Assembly: GCA_947446835.1 (NCBI GenBank)
Contig: CANFHS010000023.1
Span: 1 to 15,650 of the forward strand
DNA: 15,650 nt
DNA from: Bacteriovoracaceae bacterium
GTDB lineage: Bacteria > Bdellovibrionota > UBA1018
Reading direction: 5' to 3'
Position numbers and translations under genes: made by a program. The notes under the pieces are model-generated. The model saw only the letters and a list, made by a program, of their open reading frames with translations, was not told the DNA's origin and did not search any database. Position 1 is the first letter of the stretch; the number at the start of each line of letters is the position of its first letter. Shown here piece after piece: positions 1 to 6,926 of this stretch.

Positions 1-240
1 GATCTGCCGGCGCAACGAATCCCGCTGCGAGCCCAGGAAGGCCGGGTGGGTGTAAAGGGCTACGCCCACCAACGCGGCGCCCGACTGCTCCAGCTCGGAT
101 TCGTTCACCTTGGAACGCAAGCGGTCCCGCCAGTGCCGGGCCCGGACGGGTTCCCGGAAGCCTCCCAGCCAGTTCACGCCGATTCCCTCGTGGAAAAACA
201 GGTGGGCATGGAGGTCGACACGTCCAAGGGTAGGATTCAC
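1..240 (-). CDS. Metal-dependent hydrolase, N-terminal part (runs off left edge)
   Basis: Reading the minus strand from a GTG at 240-238 gives 80 uninterrupted codons to the window edge. An in-frame stop at 258-256 means the start must lie at 240 or inside. The protein opens with VDLHAHLFF at residues 8-16. Its H11-x-H13 pair after a short beta-strand is the classic first metal-ligand motif of TIM-barrel amidohydrolase-type enzymes. Further on, a stretch SGAALVGVALYTHPAF (about residues 54-69) resembles the second strand of such barrels and of dipeptidase-like hydrolases. Substrate cannot be told from this fragment; a membrane-dipeptidase-like role is one possibility. No Shine-Dalgarno is visible, but an extended -10-like box lies 9 bases upstream of the GTG. 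It is divergent from rocD with a 27-base gap. The exact family is uncertain because most of the protein lies outside the window. Confidence 0.6.
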   Translation of the reverse strand, partial: MNPTLGRVDLHAHLFFHEGIGVNWLGGFREPVRARHWRDRLRSKVNESELEQSGAALVGVALYTHPAFLGSQRDSLRRQI

Positions 241-249
241 GATGCCGGG

Positions 250-259
250 AGTGTATCAT
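250..259. promoter_or_regulatory. Interlocked divergent -10-like boxes between hydrolase and rocD
   Basis: On the plus strand TATCAT (254-259) lies 8 bases before the rocD ATG. On the minus strand TACACT (255 down to 250), preceded by TG plus one base as in an extended -10, lies 9 bases before the GTG of the hydrolase. The two boxes share bases 254-255. I see no good -35 at the normal distance on either strand. Usual spacing from -10 to the transcription start would put both starts at or next to the start codons. The boxes are seen in the sequence; the promoter assignment is inference. Confidence 0.35.
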
Positions 260-267
260 GGGAATCG

Positions 268-1491
268 ATGAAACGTGCAGCCTCGACCCCGGAAGCCATC
301 CAGCAGGAAGACCGTTACGGAGCCCATAATTACCACCCGTTGCCGGTCGTGTTGACCCGCGGCCAGGGAGTCCACCTGTGGGATCCCGAGGGCAAGCGGT
401 ACATCGATTTCCTGTCGGCTTATTCGGCCGTGAACCAGGGACACTGCCACCCGCGCATCATTTCCGCACTGACCGAGCAGGCGCAGCGCCTGACGCTCAC
501 TTCGCGCGCATTCCACAACGACTCGCTCGGTCCGTTCTGCGAATTCGTTAGCCGCACCTTCGGGTACGAGCGCGTGCTGCCCGCCAACGGCGGCGTGGAA
601 GCCTGGGAAGCCTCGATCAAGCTGGCCCGCAAGTGGGGCTACCAGAAGAAGAAGATCCCCGAAGGCCGCGCCAAGATCGTCGTCTGCGTGGACAACTTCC
701 ACGGCCGCACCATGGCCGCCGTTTCCGCCTCCACCAGCGCGGAGTCGAGGAACGAATATGGCCCTTACCTGCCGGGCTTCGTGGTCATCCCCTTCAACGA
801 CATCCCCGCGCTCGAACAGGCCCTCCGTGACCCGGAAGTCGTGGCCTTCAACGCCGAACCCATCCAGGGCGAAGCCGGCATCATCGTGCCCGCCCCGGGC
901 TACCTGAAGCAGGTGTCCGAGCTTTGCCGCAAGGCAGGCGTGCTTTTCATCGCCGACGAGATCCAGACCGGCATCGCCCGCACCGGAAAGCTCCTGGCCT
1001 GCGACCATGAAGGCGTGAAGCCCGACATCCTGACCCTGGGCAAGGCCCTCTCGGGAGGCGTGATGCCGGTGTCGGCCATCCTGACCTCCAGCGAGATCAT
1101 GCTGTGCATCCGTCCGGGCGAGCATGGCTCGACCTTCGGCGGAAATCCCCTGGCCTGCCAGGTGGCCATCGCGGCCCTCGAAGTGGTGCGCGACGAGAAG
1201 CTGGCCGAAAACTCCGAGAAGATGGGCCAGATCTTCCGCCAGGAGCTGGGAAGCTTCCAGCACCCGCTGGTGGCCGAGGTCCGCGGCAAGGGCCTCATGA
1301 ATGCGCTGGTCATCCACCCCAACGGCAACGCCTCGGCCTGGGACGTGTGCACGGGCCTGATGAAAAACGGCGTCCTGGCCAAGCCCACCCGCGACAACAT
1401 CATCCGCTTCACGCCTCCTCTCATCATCACCGAGGAGCAGATCCAGGAGGGCGTCGCGGCCATCCGGAAAACCCTGGGCGAGCTGGCATGA
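268..1491 (+). CDS. rocD: Ornithine aminotransferase
   Basis: A 407-residue PLP enzyme of class III. It transfers the delta-amino group of ornithine to 2-oxoglutarate, giving glutamate semialdehyde (arginine/ornithine catabolism or proline synthesis) in the cytoplasm. Family hallmarks are clear. FLSAYSAVNQGHCHP at about 48-62 carries the Tyr (Y52) typical of ornithine-specific enzymes. EPIQGEAG lies near 197-204, with E202 matching the Glu that separates ornithine from acetylornithine aminotransferases. IADEIQTG holds PLP-binding D230, LGKALSGG holds Schiff-base K259, and GEHGSTFGGNPL follows. One oddity is ANGGVEA where most homologues have MNTGVEA. The start at 268 gives the normal family length. 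Upstream ATGs at 46 and 208 would overlap the divergent hydrolase and add non-homologous residues. First gene of a four-gene operon; its TGA overlaps the next ATG by 4 bases. A -10-like TATCAT lies 8 bases upstream and no properly spaced Shine-Dalgarno is seen. Confidence 0.95.
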   Translation: MKRAASTPEAIQQEDRYGAHNYHPLPVVLTRGQGVHLWDPEGKRYIDFLSAYSAVNQGHCHPRIISALTEQAQRLTLTSRAFHNDSLGPFCEFVSRTFGYERVLPANGGVEAWEASIKLARKWGYQKKKIPEGRAKIVVCVDNFHGRTMAAVSASTSAESRNEYGPYLPGFVVIPFNDIPALEQALRDPEVVAFNAEPIQGEAGIIVPAPGYLKQVSELCRKAGVLFIADEIQTGIARTGKLLACDHEGVKPDILTLGKALSGGVMPVSAILTSSEIMLCIRPGEHGSTFGGNPLACQVAIAALEVVRDEKLAENSEKMGQIFRQELGSFQHPLVAEVRGKGLMNALVIHPNGNASAWDVCTGLMKNGVLAKPTRDNIIRFTPPLIITEEQIQEGVAAIRKTLGELA

Positions 1492-2654
1492 CTCCCGCCG
1501 AACGCCTGGCGCTTCTCGAGGAGCTGACGCGGACCCACTCAGGAAGCCATCACGCGGCCGGAGTGGACCGGGTGCAGGAGCTCCTGGCGAAGCGACTCAG
1601 GGCGATCGGCCTGCAGGTGCGGCTGGTGCCCAACCCGGATCCTTCCGTCTCATCGGGAAGCCTGCTCATCGCCACGCTGGCGGGCGAAAGCCCGCGCACG
1701 GTCGACCTGCTCACGCACGCCGACACGGTCGAACCGGGCCAGGGACCCGACTCCGCGTTCCAGCTCGATCTGACGGCGGGCATCGCCATCGGCCCGGGCG
1801 TGATGGACGACAAGGCCGCCCAGGTCATGGCCCTGGAAGCCATCCAGAAGCTCGTGGACTCGCTGGGCGGCAACCGTCCGGCTCGCACCCTGCGGTTCAT
1901 CTCGTCACCCTCCGAAGAGCTGGGCTCGCCCGGCTTCGCCCCGCTGCTGGCCCAGCTGGGCCAGGAGGCCGACCTCGTGCTGGGCCTGGAGCCCGCGCTC
2001 GACGGCGGGGATCTGATCGAGTCGCGTCGCGGAAACCGCTGGTATCGCATCCAGGTGGAGGGCCGCGAAGCGCACTCGGGACGCGGCCACCGGCACGGCA
2101 TCAATGCGGCCCACGAGCTGGTGAGGAAGCTGGCACGCATCCAGGAATTGGGCGATACCGCGAACGATGTCACCGTGAGCGTCGGAAGCCTGCGGACCCG
2201 GCGCGACACCTACAACGTGATCCCGGGCCAGGCCGAAGCCAAGCTGGACACGCGCTTCTCGGATTTCGTCCACCGCGACACGCTTCATGGTCGCATCCTG
2301 CAGGTGCTGCAGGAGCCCGGGGCGCCTTCGCCCGAGGATGGCGCCCGCCCCACCGTGAAGTGGGATATCGAGGACGACTGTCCGCCGTTCCAGGCCGAGC
2401 CGGCGGGCCGCGCGCTGGCCGATGCCTACGCGACGCTGGTGGAACGCCTGGAAGGCCAGCGCCCGGCGGCACGCCGAAGCGGCGGCTCGGCCGACTGCTG
2501 CTACATGAGCCGGCCCGGCCTGCTCATCCTGGACGGACTCGGACCCTCGGGCGGCCGCATGCACTCGCCCGATGAATACGTGAACCTGGCTTCGATCGAG
2601 ACCCGGGCTGAGGCCCTGCACCAGTTCCTCTGGCTGCAGATCGGCAAGCCATGA
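1488..2654 (+). CDS. M20 family metallopeptidase (glutamate carboxypeptidase-like)
   Basis: A 388-residue di-zinc hydrolase of the M20/CPG2 type. The usual metal-site order is visible: H77-x-D79 in THADTV, bridging D107 in GPGVMDDK, the catalytic/metal E143-E144 pair in SPSEELGS, E168 in GLEPA and the final H359 in GGRMHSPDEY. H196 in EAHSGRG matches the conserved His of the lid/dimerisation domain. All expected ligands are present, so it is probably active. No signal peptide is seen, so it should be cytoplasmic. The substrate is likely an amide with a C-terminal acidic or acylated amino acid. N-acyl-ornithine or glutamyl conjugates would suit its coupling to rocD, but that is inference. ArgE and succinyl-diaminopimelate desuccinylase are relatives; the order of motifs looks closer to carboxypeptidase G2. 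Its ATG overlaps the rocD stop (ATGA) and its own TGA overlaps the next ATG in the same way, so translation is probably coupled. Confidence 0.9.
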   Translation: MTPAERLALLEELTRTHSGSHHAAGVDRVQELLAKRLRAIGLQVRLVPNPDPSVSSGSLLIATLAGESPRTVDLLTHADTVEPGQGPDSAFQLDLTAGIAIGPGVMDDKAAQVMALEAIQKLVDSLGGNRPARTLRFISSPSEELGSPGFAPLLAQLGQEADLVLGLEPALDGGDLIESRRGNRWYRIQVEGREAHSGRGHRHGINAAHELVRKLARIQELGDTANDVTVSVGSLRTRRDTYNVIPGQAEAKLDTRFSDFVHRDTLHGRILQVLQEPGAPSPEDGARPTVKWDIEDDCPPFQAEPAGRALADAYATLVERLEGQRPAARRSGGSADCCYMSRPGLLILDGLGPSGGRMHSPDEYVNLASIETRAEALHQFLWLQIGKP

Positions 2655-3532
2655 AAGGTCCAATCGTTTGCCACCGCGCCCTGGAAAAGGCCTCGCCCCG
2701 GAAGCCGCACGGCCTGGCCCGGGCCGGTCATCCGTTCGATTCGCTCCTGCTCGCCCGGAGCGCGCTCTACCGCCGGAGCCGCACCCTGTTCCTCGAGCTG
2801 GGCGGAACGCTGCGGGCCTCGTTCGTCTCCACTCCGCGCACGCTGGGGTCGGCAGCCCTCCTCGGCACCGAGATCGAGTACAGCGCGCTGGACCGCGAGC
2901 TTTCGTGGCTGGCGCGCGAAGGCGCGGGAAGGCCCGCAGCGGCACGCTACCTGGACCTTCGCAGCTCCGTGACGAGCCTCTTCCACGAGCAGAATCACCG
3001 CATCCTGTGGAAGCTGCTGCCCCCGTGCCCGCGCGACGCCGACGGCCAGCGACGCTGGCTGAACTTCGCGGAAAGCCAGGTCGTGGTCCTCGACATGGCC
3101 CTGGGCGATGAGCTGGGGCCCGAGCTGGCCCAGGCCTGCTACCAGGTAGGCGTGACCTATGACCCTGGCACGCGCGTGCGCCAGGAAGGGCTCCGCGGAA
3201 GACCCTATCGCAATTACCTGCAGGCAGCCTCGCTGGCCACCTGGTGGGCGCTTGAACTCTACTCCCCCGCCCGCATCCGCAAGGCCATTCCGGCGCTCTT
3301 TCCGGTCATCGAGCCCTATGCCCTCCGGGCCGCCGACCGGGCGCTCCGGCTGGACGCGAAGTTCATCGAGCGGACGAATCCGATGTGGCAGCTCAAGCAC
3401 CGCAAGGCGGTGAACCGCGCCTTCGGCACCTCGCGCACCCGGCCCGATCCGCTGACGTTCTCGGAAGACCCGATGGATCACCGCCTGCAGTACCTCTGGA
3501 CCGAAAAGATCCTCGACACGATGGGAGTGTGA
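2651..3532 (+). CDS. Unrecognised protein with an HExxH-type (HEQNH) motif
   Basis: A 293-residue protein that I do not recognise. It has no signal peptide or obvious membrane segment. A His-Glu-Gln-Asn-His sequence sits at residues 112-116 in a helix-like context (SLFHEQNHRILW), the pattern of zinc-metallopeptidase active sites. E141 in NFAESQVVVLD lies 25 residues further on, where a third zinc ligand of a gluzincin could lie, although the spacing is longer than in thermolysin. The rest is rich in Arg, Leu and Ala and looks helical, with several conserved-looking aromatic patches (RPYRNYLQAA near 184-193, ATWWALELY near 196-204). The gene is real by position: ATGA overlap with the M20 gene upstream, a 4-base gap to the antiporter downstream, and codon use like its neighbours. 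Function is unknown; the protease idea rests on one short motif. Confidence 0.75.
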   Translation: MKGPIVCHRALEKASPRKPHGLARAGHPFDSLLLARSALYRRSRTLFLELGGTLRASFVSTPRTLGSAALLGTEIEYSALDRELSWLAREGAGRPAAARYLDLRSSVTSLFHEQNHRILWKLLPPCPRDADGQRRWLNFAESQVVVLDMALGDELGPELAQACYQVGVTYDPGTRVRQEGLRGRPYRNYLQAASLATWWALELYSPARIRKAIPALFPVIEPYALRAADRALRLDAKFIERTNPMWQLKHRKAVNRAFGTSRTRPDPLTFSEDPMDHRLQYLWTEKILDTMGV

Positions 3533-3536
3533 GCGC

Positions 3537-5729
3537 ATGTCCCACCTGGCGCCCCTGATCCGGGACTTGGCCATCCTGCTCGCCACGGCGGGCATCATCA
3601 GCGCGATCTTCCAGAGACTGCGCCTGCCGGTGGTGCTGGGTTACCTGGTGGCCGGGATCGCCCTGGGCCAGGCCGCACGCCGCTGGAGCGTGATCTCGGA
3701 TTTCCCGAACGTGCGCCTCTGGGGCGAGCTCGGCATCATCTTCCTGATGTTCAGCCTGGGCCTGGAGTTCAGCTTCCGGAAGCTGTCGCGGGTCGGGCTC
3801 TCGTCGGTAGGCACGGCGCTTTTCGAGATGGCCTCGCTCTTCGGCTGCGGCTTCGCGCTGGCGCGCTTCGGCCTGCACTGGAGCGCCCGCGACAGCGTGC
3901 TGCTCGGGACGATGGCGTCGGTATCCTCGACCACCATCATCCTGAAGACGCTCGATGAGCTCGGGCTACGCACACGCCGCTTTGCCGAGGCCATCTTCGG
4001 GGTGCTGATCGTCGAGGATCTGGTGGCCATCCTGATGATCGTCGCCCTGACCACCCTCGGCCAGTCCCGCGAGCTGACGGGTCTGCTGCTGCTCGGATCG
4101 GCGGGAAAACTGCTCCTGGTCGTGGGCAGCTGGTTCCTGGTGGGCTATTTCGTGGTGCCCCGCCTGGTGCGTCTGGCCGGAAGCCGCGGGGGCGAGGAAA
4201 TGCTCACGGTGCTGGCCACGGGCCTTTGCCTGGGCCTTGCGGTCCTGGCCGACCAGTTCGGCTACTCGGTGGCGCTGGGCGCCTTCATCATGGGATCGAT
4301 CCTGGCCGAGAGCTCGGAGTCCCACCGCATCGAGGAGCTGGTCAAACCGCTGCGCGATGTCTTTGCGGCCATCTTCTTCGTTTCGATCGGGATGCTGCTG
4401 GACCTGGACCAGGCCCGCCTCTGGTGGCCCGAAGCCCTGGCCCTCACCGCGCTGGTCCTGGCGGGAAAGTCGCTTTTCGTGAGCCTGGGTGCCCTGATCA
4501 CGGGCCAGTCCTTCCGCACCGCCATCCAGATCGGGCTCGGCATGGCCCAGATCGGGGAGTTCTCGTTCATCATCGCGGGGCTTGCCATCGTTGCCGGTCC
4601 CCGCCAGGAGCTGCTCTACCCCATGGCGGTGGCCGCAAGCCTCATCACCTCGTTCACCACCCCGCTGCTGAACCGTGTTTCGCACCGGGTGGCCCACCGC
4701 CTGGAGTACCAGCTTCCGCCCTCGTTCCGCGAGTTCCTGAACCGCTACGCGGCGTGGTGCCTGGATCGCAGGGCCGACCGCGAACGTCGCGGGGAGTTCT
4801 ACCTGCGGCTGTTCCGCTGGGTCTGCTGCGGGATCGCCATCACCGTGATCCATGTCGTCCTGGCCGAGTGGCTCCCCTTTCCCGGATCCTTGGCGGTGCG
4901 ATGGCTCCTGGCGGCGATGGCCTCGGCGCCTTTCCTGTGGGCCATGCTGCGCGTGTTCGACCGTCCCATGCCGGCCTTCGGCTTCGGACTCCTGACGGTG
5001 ATCTGGCTGGGTCTGCTGTCGCGCGAGTTCTTCCCGACCGAGGTGGCAGCCCCCCTCACCCTGGGCCTGGTGGCCGTGCTGGTGCTGGCCTGGACGCGCA
5101 GGCTCGAAGGCGCTTACCGCTGGTTCGAGAAGGAACTTCTCTCGGGCCTTTCGGGCGACCAACCCCGCAGCGGCCGCCGGGCGGACATCATCCGCGGACT
5201 TGCCCCGTGGGACGCGCACCTGGTGCGCATCAAGGTGCATCCCAATTCCGAGGTCGTGGGCTTCAAGATCAAGGAACTGGGACTGAGGTCCCGCTTCGGG
5301 CTCAACATCGTCGTGATCCGTCGCGGTCTGCGTTTCGTGGTGGCCCCGAGCCCCGAGCTGCCGGTGTTCCCCAAGGACGAGCTGCTGGTGCTTGGCACCG
5401 ACGAGCAGGTCGAGTCGGCGCGCACCTTCCTCGAGCATCCGCCGGGACTCGAGGAGGATTTCGATCCCATCGAGGGATTCGAGCTTCGCAACATCAATGT
5501 GGACCCCGGATCCCCCCTGGTCGGGCGCTCGCTGCGTGACTGCGCCATCCGGGAGCGCTTCGGCGCCATGGTGGTAGGCATCGAGCGCGAGGGAAAACGC
5601 CTGCTCAATCCCGACTCCCAGGCGCTCATCCTGCCGGGTGATGCGCTCTGGCTCGTGGGAGAGATCGAAAAGATCGAGGAGTTCAGGCTGGAGGCCGTCA
5701 CTCCGTCCGGGACCGGAAACCCGGGCTAA
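3537..5729 (+). CDS. Kef/CPA2-type cation:proton antiporter with tandem TrkA-C domains
   Basis: A 730-residue inner-membrane monovalent cation:H+ antiporter (K+ or Na+ cannot be told apart here). Residues 5-385 form the Na_H_Exchanger core of about 12 helices. It includes LPVVLGYLVAGIALG (30-44), GIIFLMFSLGLEFS (66-79), the ion-binding acidic pair E160-D161 in LIVEDLVAI, and K311 in LAGKSL. A second membrane block of about four helices spans 425-520. The cytoplasmic tail has two TrkA_C-like domains, at about 560-635 and 648-712, of the kind that bind nucleotide ligands in RCK systems. No Rossmann RCK_N domain (GxGxxG) is seen, which separates it from E. coli KefB/KefC. A GGGAG sequence at 3523-3527 gives a Shine-Dalgarno 9 bases before the ATG. 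It is the last gene of the rocD operon, starting 4 bases after the previous stop. Confidence 0.92.
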   Translation: MSHLAPLIRDLAILLATAGIISAIFQRLRLPVVLGYLVAGIALGQAARRWSVISDFPNVRLWGELGIIFLMFSLGLEFSFRKLSRVGLSSVGTALFEMASLFGCGFALARFGLHWSARDSVLLGTMASVSSTTIILKTLDELGLRTRRFAEAIFGVLIVEDLVAILMIVALTTLGQSRELTGLLLLGSAGKLLLVVGSWFLVGYFVVPRLVRLAGSRGGEEMLTVLATGLCLGLAVLADQFGYSVALGAFIMGSILAESSESHRIEELVKPLRDVFAAIFFVSIGMLLDLDQARLWWPEALALTALVLAGKSLFVSLGALITGQSFRTAIQIGLGMAQIGEFSFIIAGLAIVAGPRQELLYPMAVAASLITSFTTPLLNRVSHRVAHRLEYQLPPSFREFLNRYAAWCLDRRADRERRGEFYLRLFRWVCCGIAITVIHVVLAEWLPFPGSLAVRWLLAAMASAPFLWAMLRVFDRPMPAFGFGLLTVIWLGLLSREFFPTEVAAPLTLGLVAVLVLAWTRRLEGAYRWFEKELLSGLSGDQPRSGRRADIIRGLAPWDAHLVRIKVHPNSEVVGFKIKELGLRSRFGLNIVVIRRGLRFVVAPSPELPVFPKDELLVLGTDEQVESARTFLEHPPGLEEDFDPIEGFELRNINVDPGSPLVGRSLRDCAIRERFGAMVVGIEREGKRLLNPDSQALILPGDALWLVGEIEKIEEFRLEAVTPSGTGNPG

Positions 5730-5737
5730 GCGCGGGT
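5719..5737. terminator. Short imperfect inverted repeat over two convergent stop codons
   Basis: ACCCG (5719-5723) and CGGGT (5733-5737) are complementary, with two more pairs inside after one G-G mismatch and a 3-base loop. The repeat covers the TAA of the antiporter gene and touches the stop of the opposing glutathione transferase gene. The minus strand continues with only TTT and the plus strand has no T-tract, so at best it is a weak terminator. It may be chance in GC-rich DNA. Confidence 0.25.
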
Positions 5738-6318
5738 CAGGCTGCCGGTGGCCGGGTCGCGTGGAAATCCGCGTCGGCAAGCGCCCGGTCCAGGTGAGCG
5801 ACCAGGCCCGGATGAGCGCCTTTCCAGTCCAGATCCGGGCACCGCAGGCTCACGTACTCCAGTGCCACGGCCAGATCCCAGCCCGGCTGCGAGCCAGGGG
5901 AAATGGATTCGGAGGCCAGCACCCCCAAGGTGCGGCGGATATTGTCCAGGTGCTCCTGCCTCGTCTCGGGGTCAGGCTGCGGCTGCATTCCTTCCAGGTA
6001 ATAGGCCACCGCGGCTGCCATCACCCCTTCCGCCAGGATGCTGAGCCGGCGAGCTTCGGTCCGGGCACGGGCGTCCTGGGGCCAGATGCCCTTCCCACGT
6101 GCATCCAGCTCGTCCAGGATCAACGCGGAGTCGGGCAGGGGTTTTTCGGCCAAGCCCAGGACCACCGGCACCAGACCCAAGGGATTGGCTGCCAGGAATT
6201 CCGGGGAAGGATGAAACGGATCCACGAACTCGTCGCGGTGCTCGATCTTCAAACGGCGAAACGCCAGCCGGACCCGGCGGGCAAAAGGAGAGCGGGGCGT
6301 GCACAGGATCGTGATCAT
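5737..6318 (-). CDS. Glutathione S-transferase-fold protein
   Basis: A 193-residue cytoplasmic protein with the two-domain GST fold. The N-terminal thioredoxin-like half begins MITILCTPRSPFARRV, where S10 after the first strand is at the position of the catalytic or glutathione-contacting Ser of bacterial GSTs. NPLGLVPVV at about 45-53 has the cis-Pro loop, and PDSALILDEL (about 62-71) matches the glutathione gamma-glutamyl-binding strand and helix, with Asp-Ser in place of the commoner Glu-Ser. The C-terminal half is all-helical. It would conjugate or reduce electrophiles with glutathione, or act as a stress-response binding protein like SspA or YfcG; the substrate is not predictable. AGGGG on the minus strand, 7 bases before the ATG, is a plausible Shine-Dalgarno. 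It converges on the antiporter gene (7-base gap) and diverges from the M23 gene (17-base gap), so it is a single-gene unit. Confidence 0.85.
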   Translation of the reverse strand: MITILCTPRSPFARRVRLAFRRLKIEHRDEFVDPFHPSPEFLAANPLGLVPVVLGLAEKPLPDSALILDELDARGKGIWPQDARARTEARRLSILAEGVMAAAVAYYLEGMQPQPDPETRQEHLDNIRRTLGVLASESISPGSQPGWDLAVALEYVSLRCPDLDWKGAHPGLVAHLDRALADADFHATRPPAA

Positions 6319-6335
6319 GGTAAGACCCCTATACC
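6319..6335. promoter_or_regulatory. 17-base divergent gap between GST and M23 genes
   Basis: Only 17 bases separate two divergent ATGs. On the minus strand TATAGG (6333 down to 6328) could be a -10 and overlaps the AGGGG that could serve as Shine-Dalgarno of the GST gene. On the plus strand TAAGAC (6321-6326) is a poor -10 match 9 bases before the M23 ATG, which has no Shine-Dalgarno. Any -35 elements would have to lie inside the opposite coding regions. Assignment is weak. Confidence 0.25.
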
Positions 6336-6908
6336 ATGGACTCGTTTCATCCGGTCATTGCCCTGCCGCCGGGCACCGAGGTCTTTGACTTCACCCAAGG
6401 ATACGATCCGGACCGCCAGTTGCGCTCCGGCTACGGGATCGGCCGCTACAACGAAAAGCGCGTGGGCATGTACACCACCCCGCTTTTCGGGGGCGTGCGG
6501 GACATCCATATGGGCATCGACCTGGGGGCGCCCGTGGGGACGCCGATCCACGCGTTCTCCGCGGGCCGGGTGCTTTGCTTCGGATACAACGGCGCCCCGG
6601 GCGACTACGGGTACACGCTCGTCACCGAGCACCGGCTGGGCGACCGTCCCCTCTATGCGCTCCACGGCCACCTTTCCGCCCGCTCGGTCGAGGGCAAGGC
6701 GCCCGGCCAGTCCTTCGAGGCCGGGGCAGTGATTGCCTGGGTGGGAGACCGCCACGAGAACGGTGGCTGGAATCCGCACCTGCACTTCCAGCTTTGCTGG
6801 CAGAAGCCCGAAAAGCCCGATCTTCCAGGCGCCGTCAGCGAGGCGGATCGCGAGCGGGCGCTTGAACTTTATCCCGATCCCAGGCTGGTCCTGGGGCCCA
6901 TCTACTGA
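6336..6908 (+). CDS. M23 (LytM-type) peptidase-fold protein without signal peptide
   Basis: A 190-residue protein with a complete lysostaphin/LytM zinc site: H58-x3-D62 in HMGIDLG, H112 in LHGHLS and H148-x-H150 in NPHLHFQL. The strands GTPIHAFSAGRVL and AGAVIAWVG have the usual M23 beta-sheet spacing. Known M23 enzymes cut peptide bridges in peptidoglycan outside the cytoplasm. Yet the N-terminus (MDSFHPVIALPPGTEVFDF) has no basic start followed by a hydrophobic core, and no longer in-frame start is plausible because the GST gene starts 17 bases upstream. The protein may therefore be cytoplasmic, exported another way, or act on a non-peptidoglycan substrate. It is first in an operon with psd (18-base gap) and the helicase. 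No Shine-Dalgarno is evident, so a leaderless or upstream-started mRNA is possible. Confidence 0.85.
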   Translation: MDSFHPVIALPPGTEVFDFTQGYDPDRQLRSGYGIGRYNEKRVGMYTTPLFGGVRDIHMGIDLGAPVGTPIHAFSAGRVLCFGYNGAPGDYGYTLVTEHRLGDRPLYALHGHLSARSVEGKAPGQSFEAGAVIAWVGDRHENGGWNPHLHFQLCWQKPEKPDLPGAVSEADRERALELYPDPRLVLGPIY

Positions 6909-6926
6909 ACGGAAGACTGGACCCGC

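Noticed and set aside
46..267. Longer N-terminus for ornithine aminotransferase from ATG 46 or ATG 208
   Set aside because: It would add up to 74 residues unlike the family and runs antisense through the divergent hydrolase, whose DLHAHLF motif is convincing. ATG 268 gives the normal length.
1905..2945. Minus-strand open frame (346 codons) across the M20 and HEQNH genes
   Set aside because: It spans two well-supported coupled genes on the other strand and has no motif, so it is a shadow.
4226..5539. Plus-strand open frame (437 codons) in another frame of the antiporter gene
   Set aside because: Its composition is dominated by Pro, Gly, Arg and Ala and it has no domain; the antiporter frame is unambiguous.
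3966..5780. Long open frame (604 codons) on the minus strand opposite the antiporter
   Set aside because: It is rich in Gly, Gln, His, Asp, Glu and Arg with no recognisable domain. It mirrors the GC-biased third codon positions of the antiporter gene, a common artefact in high-GC DNA.
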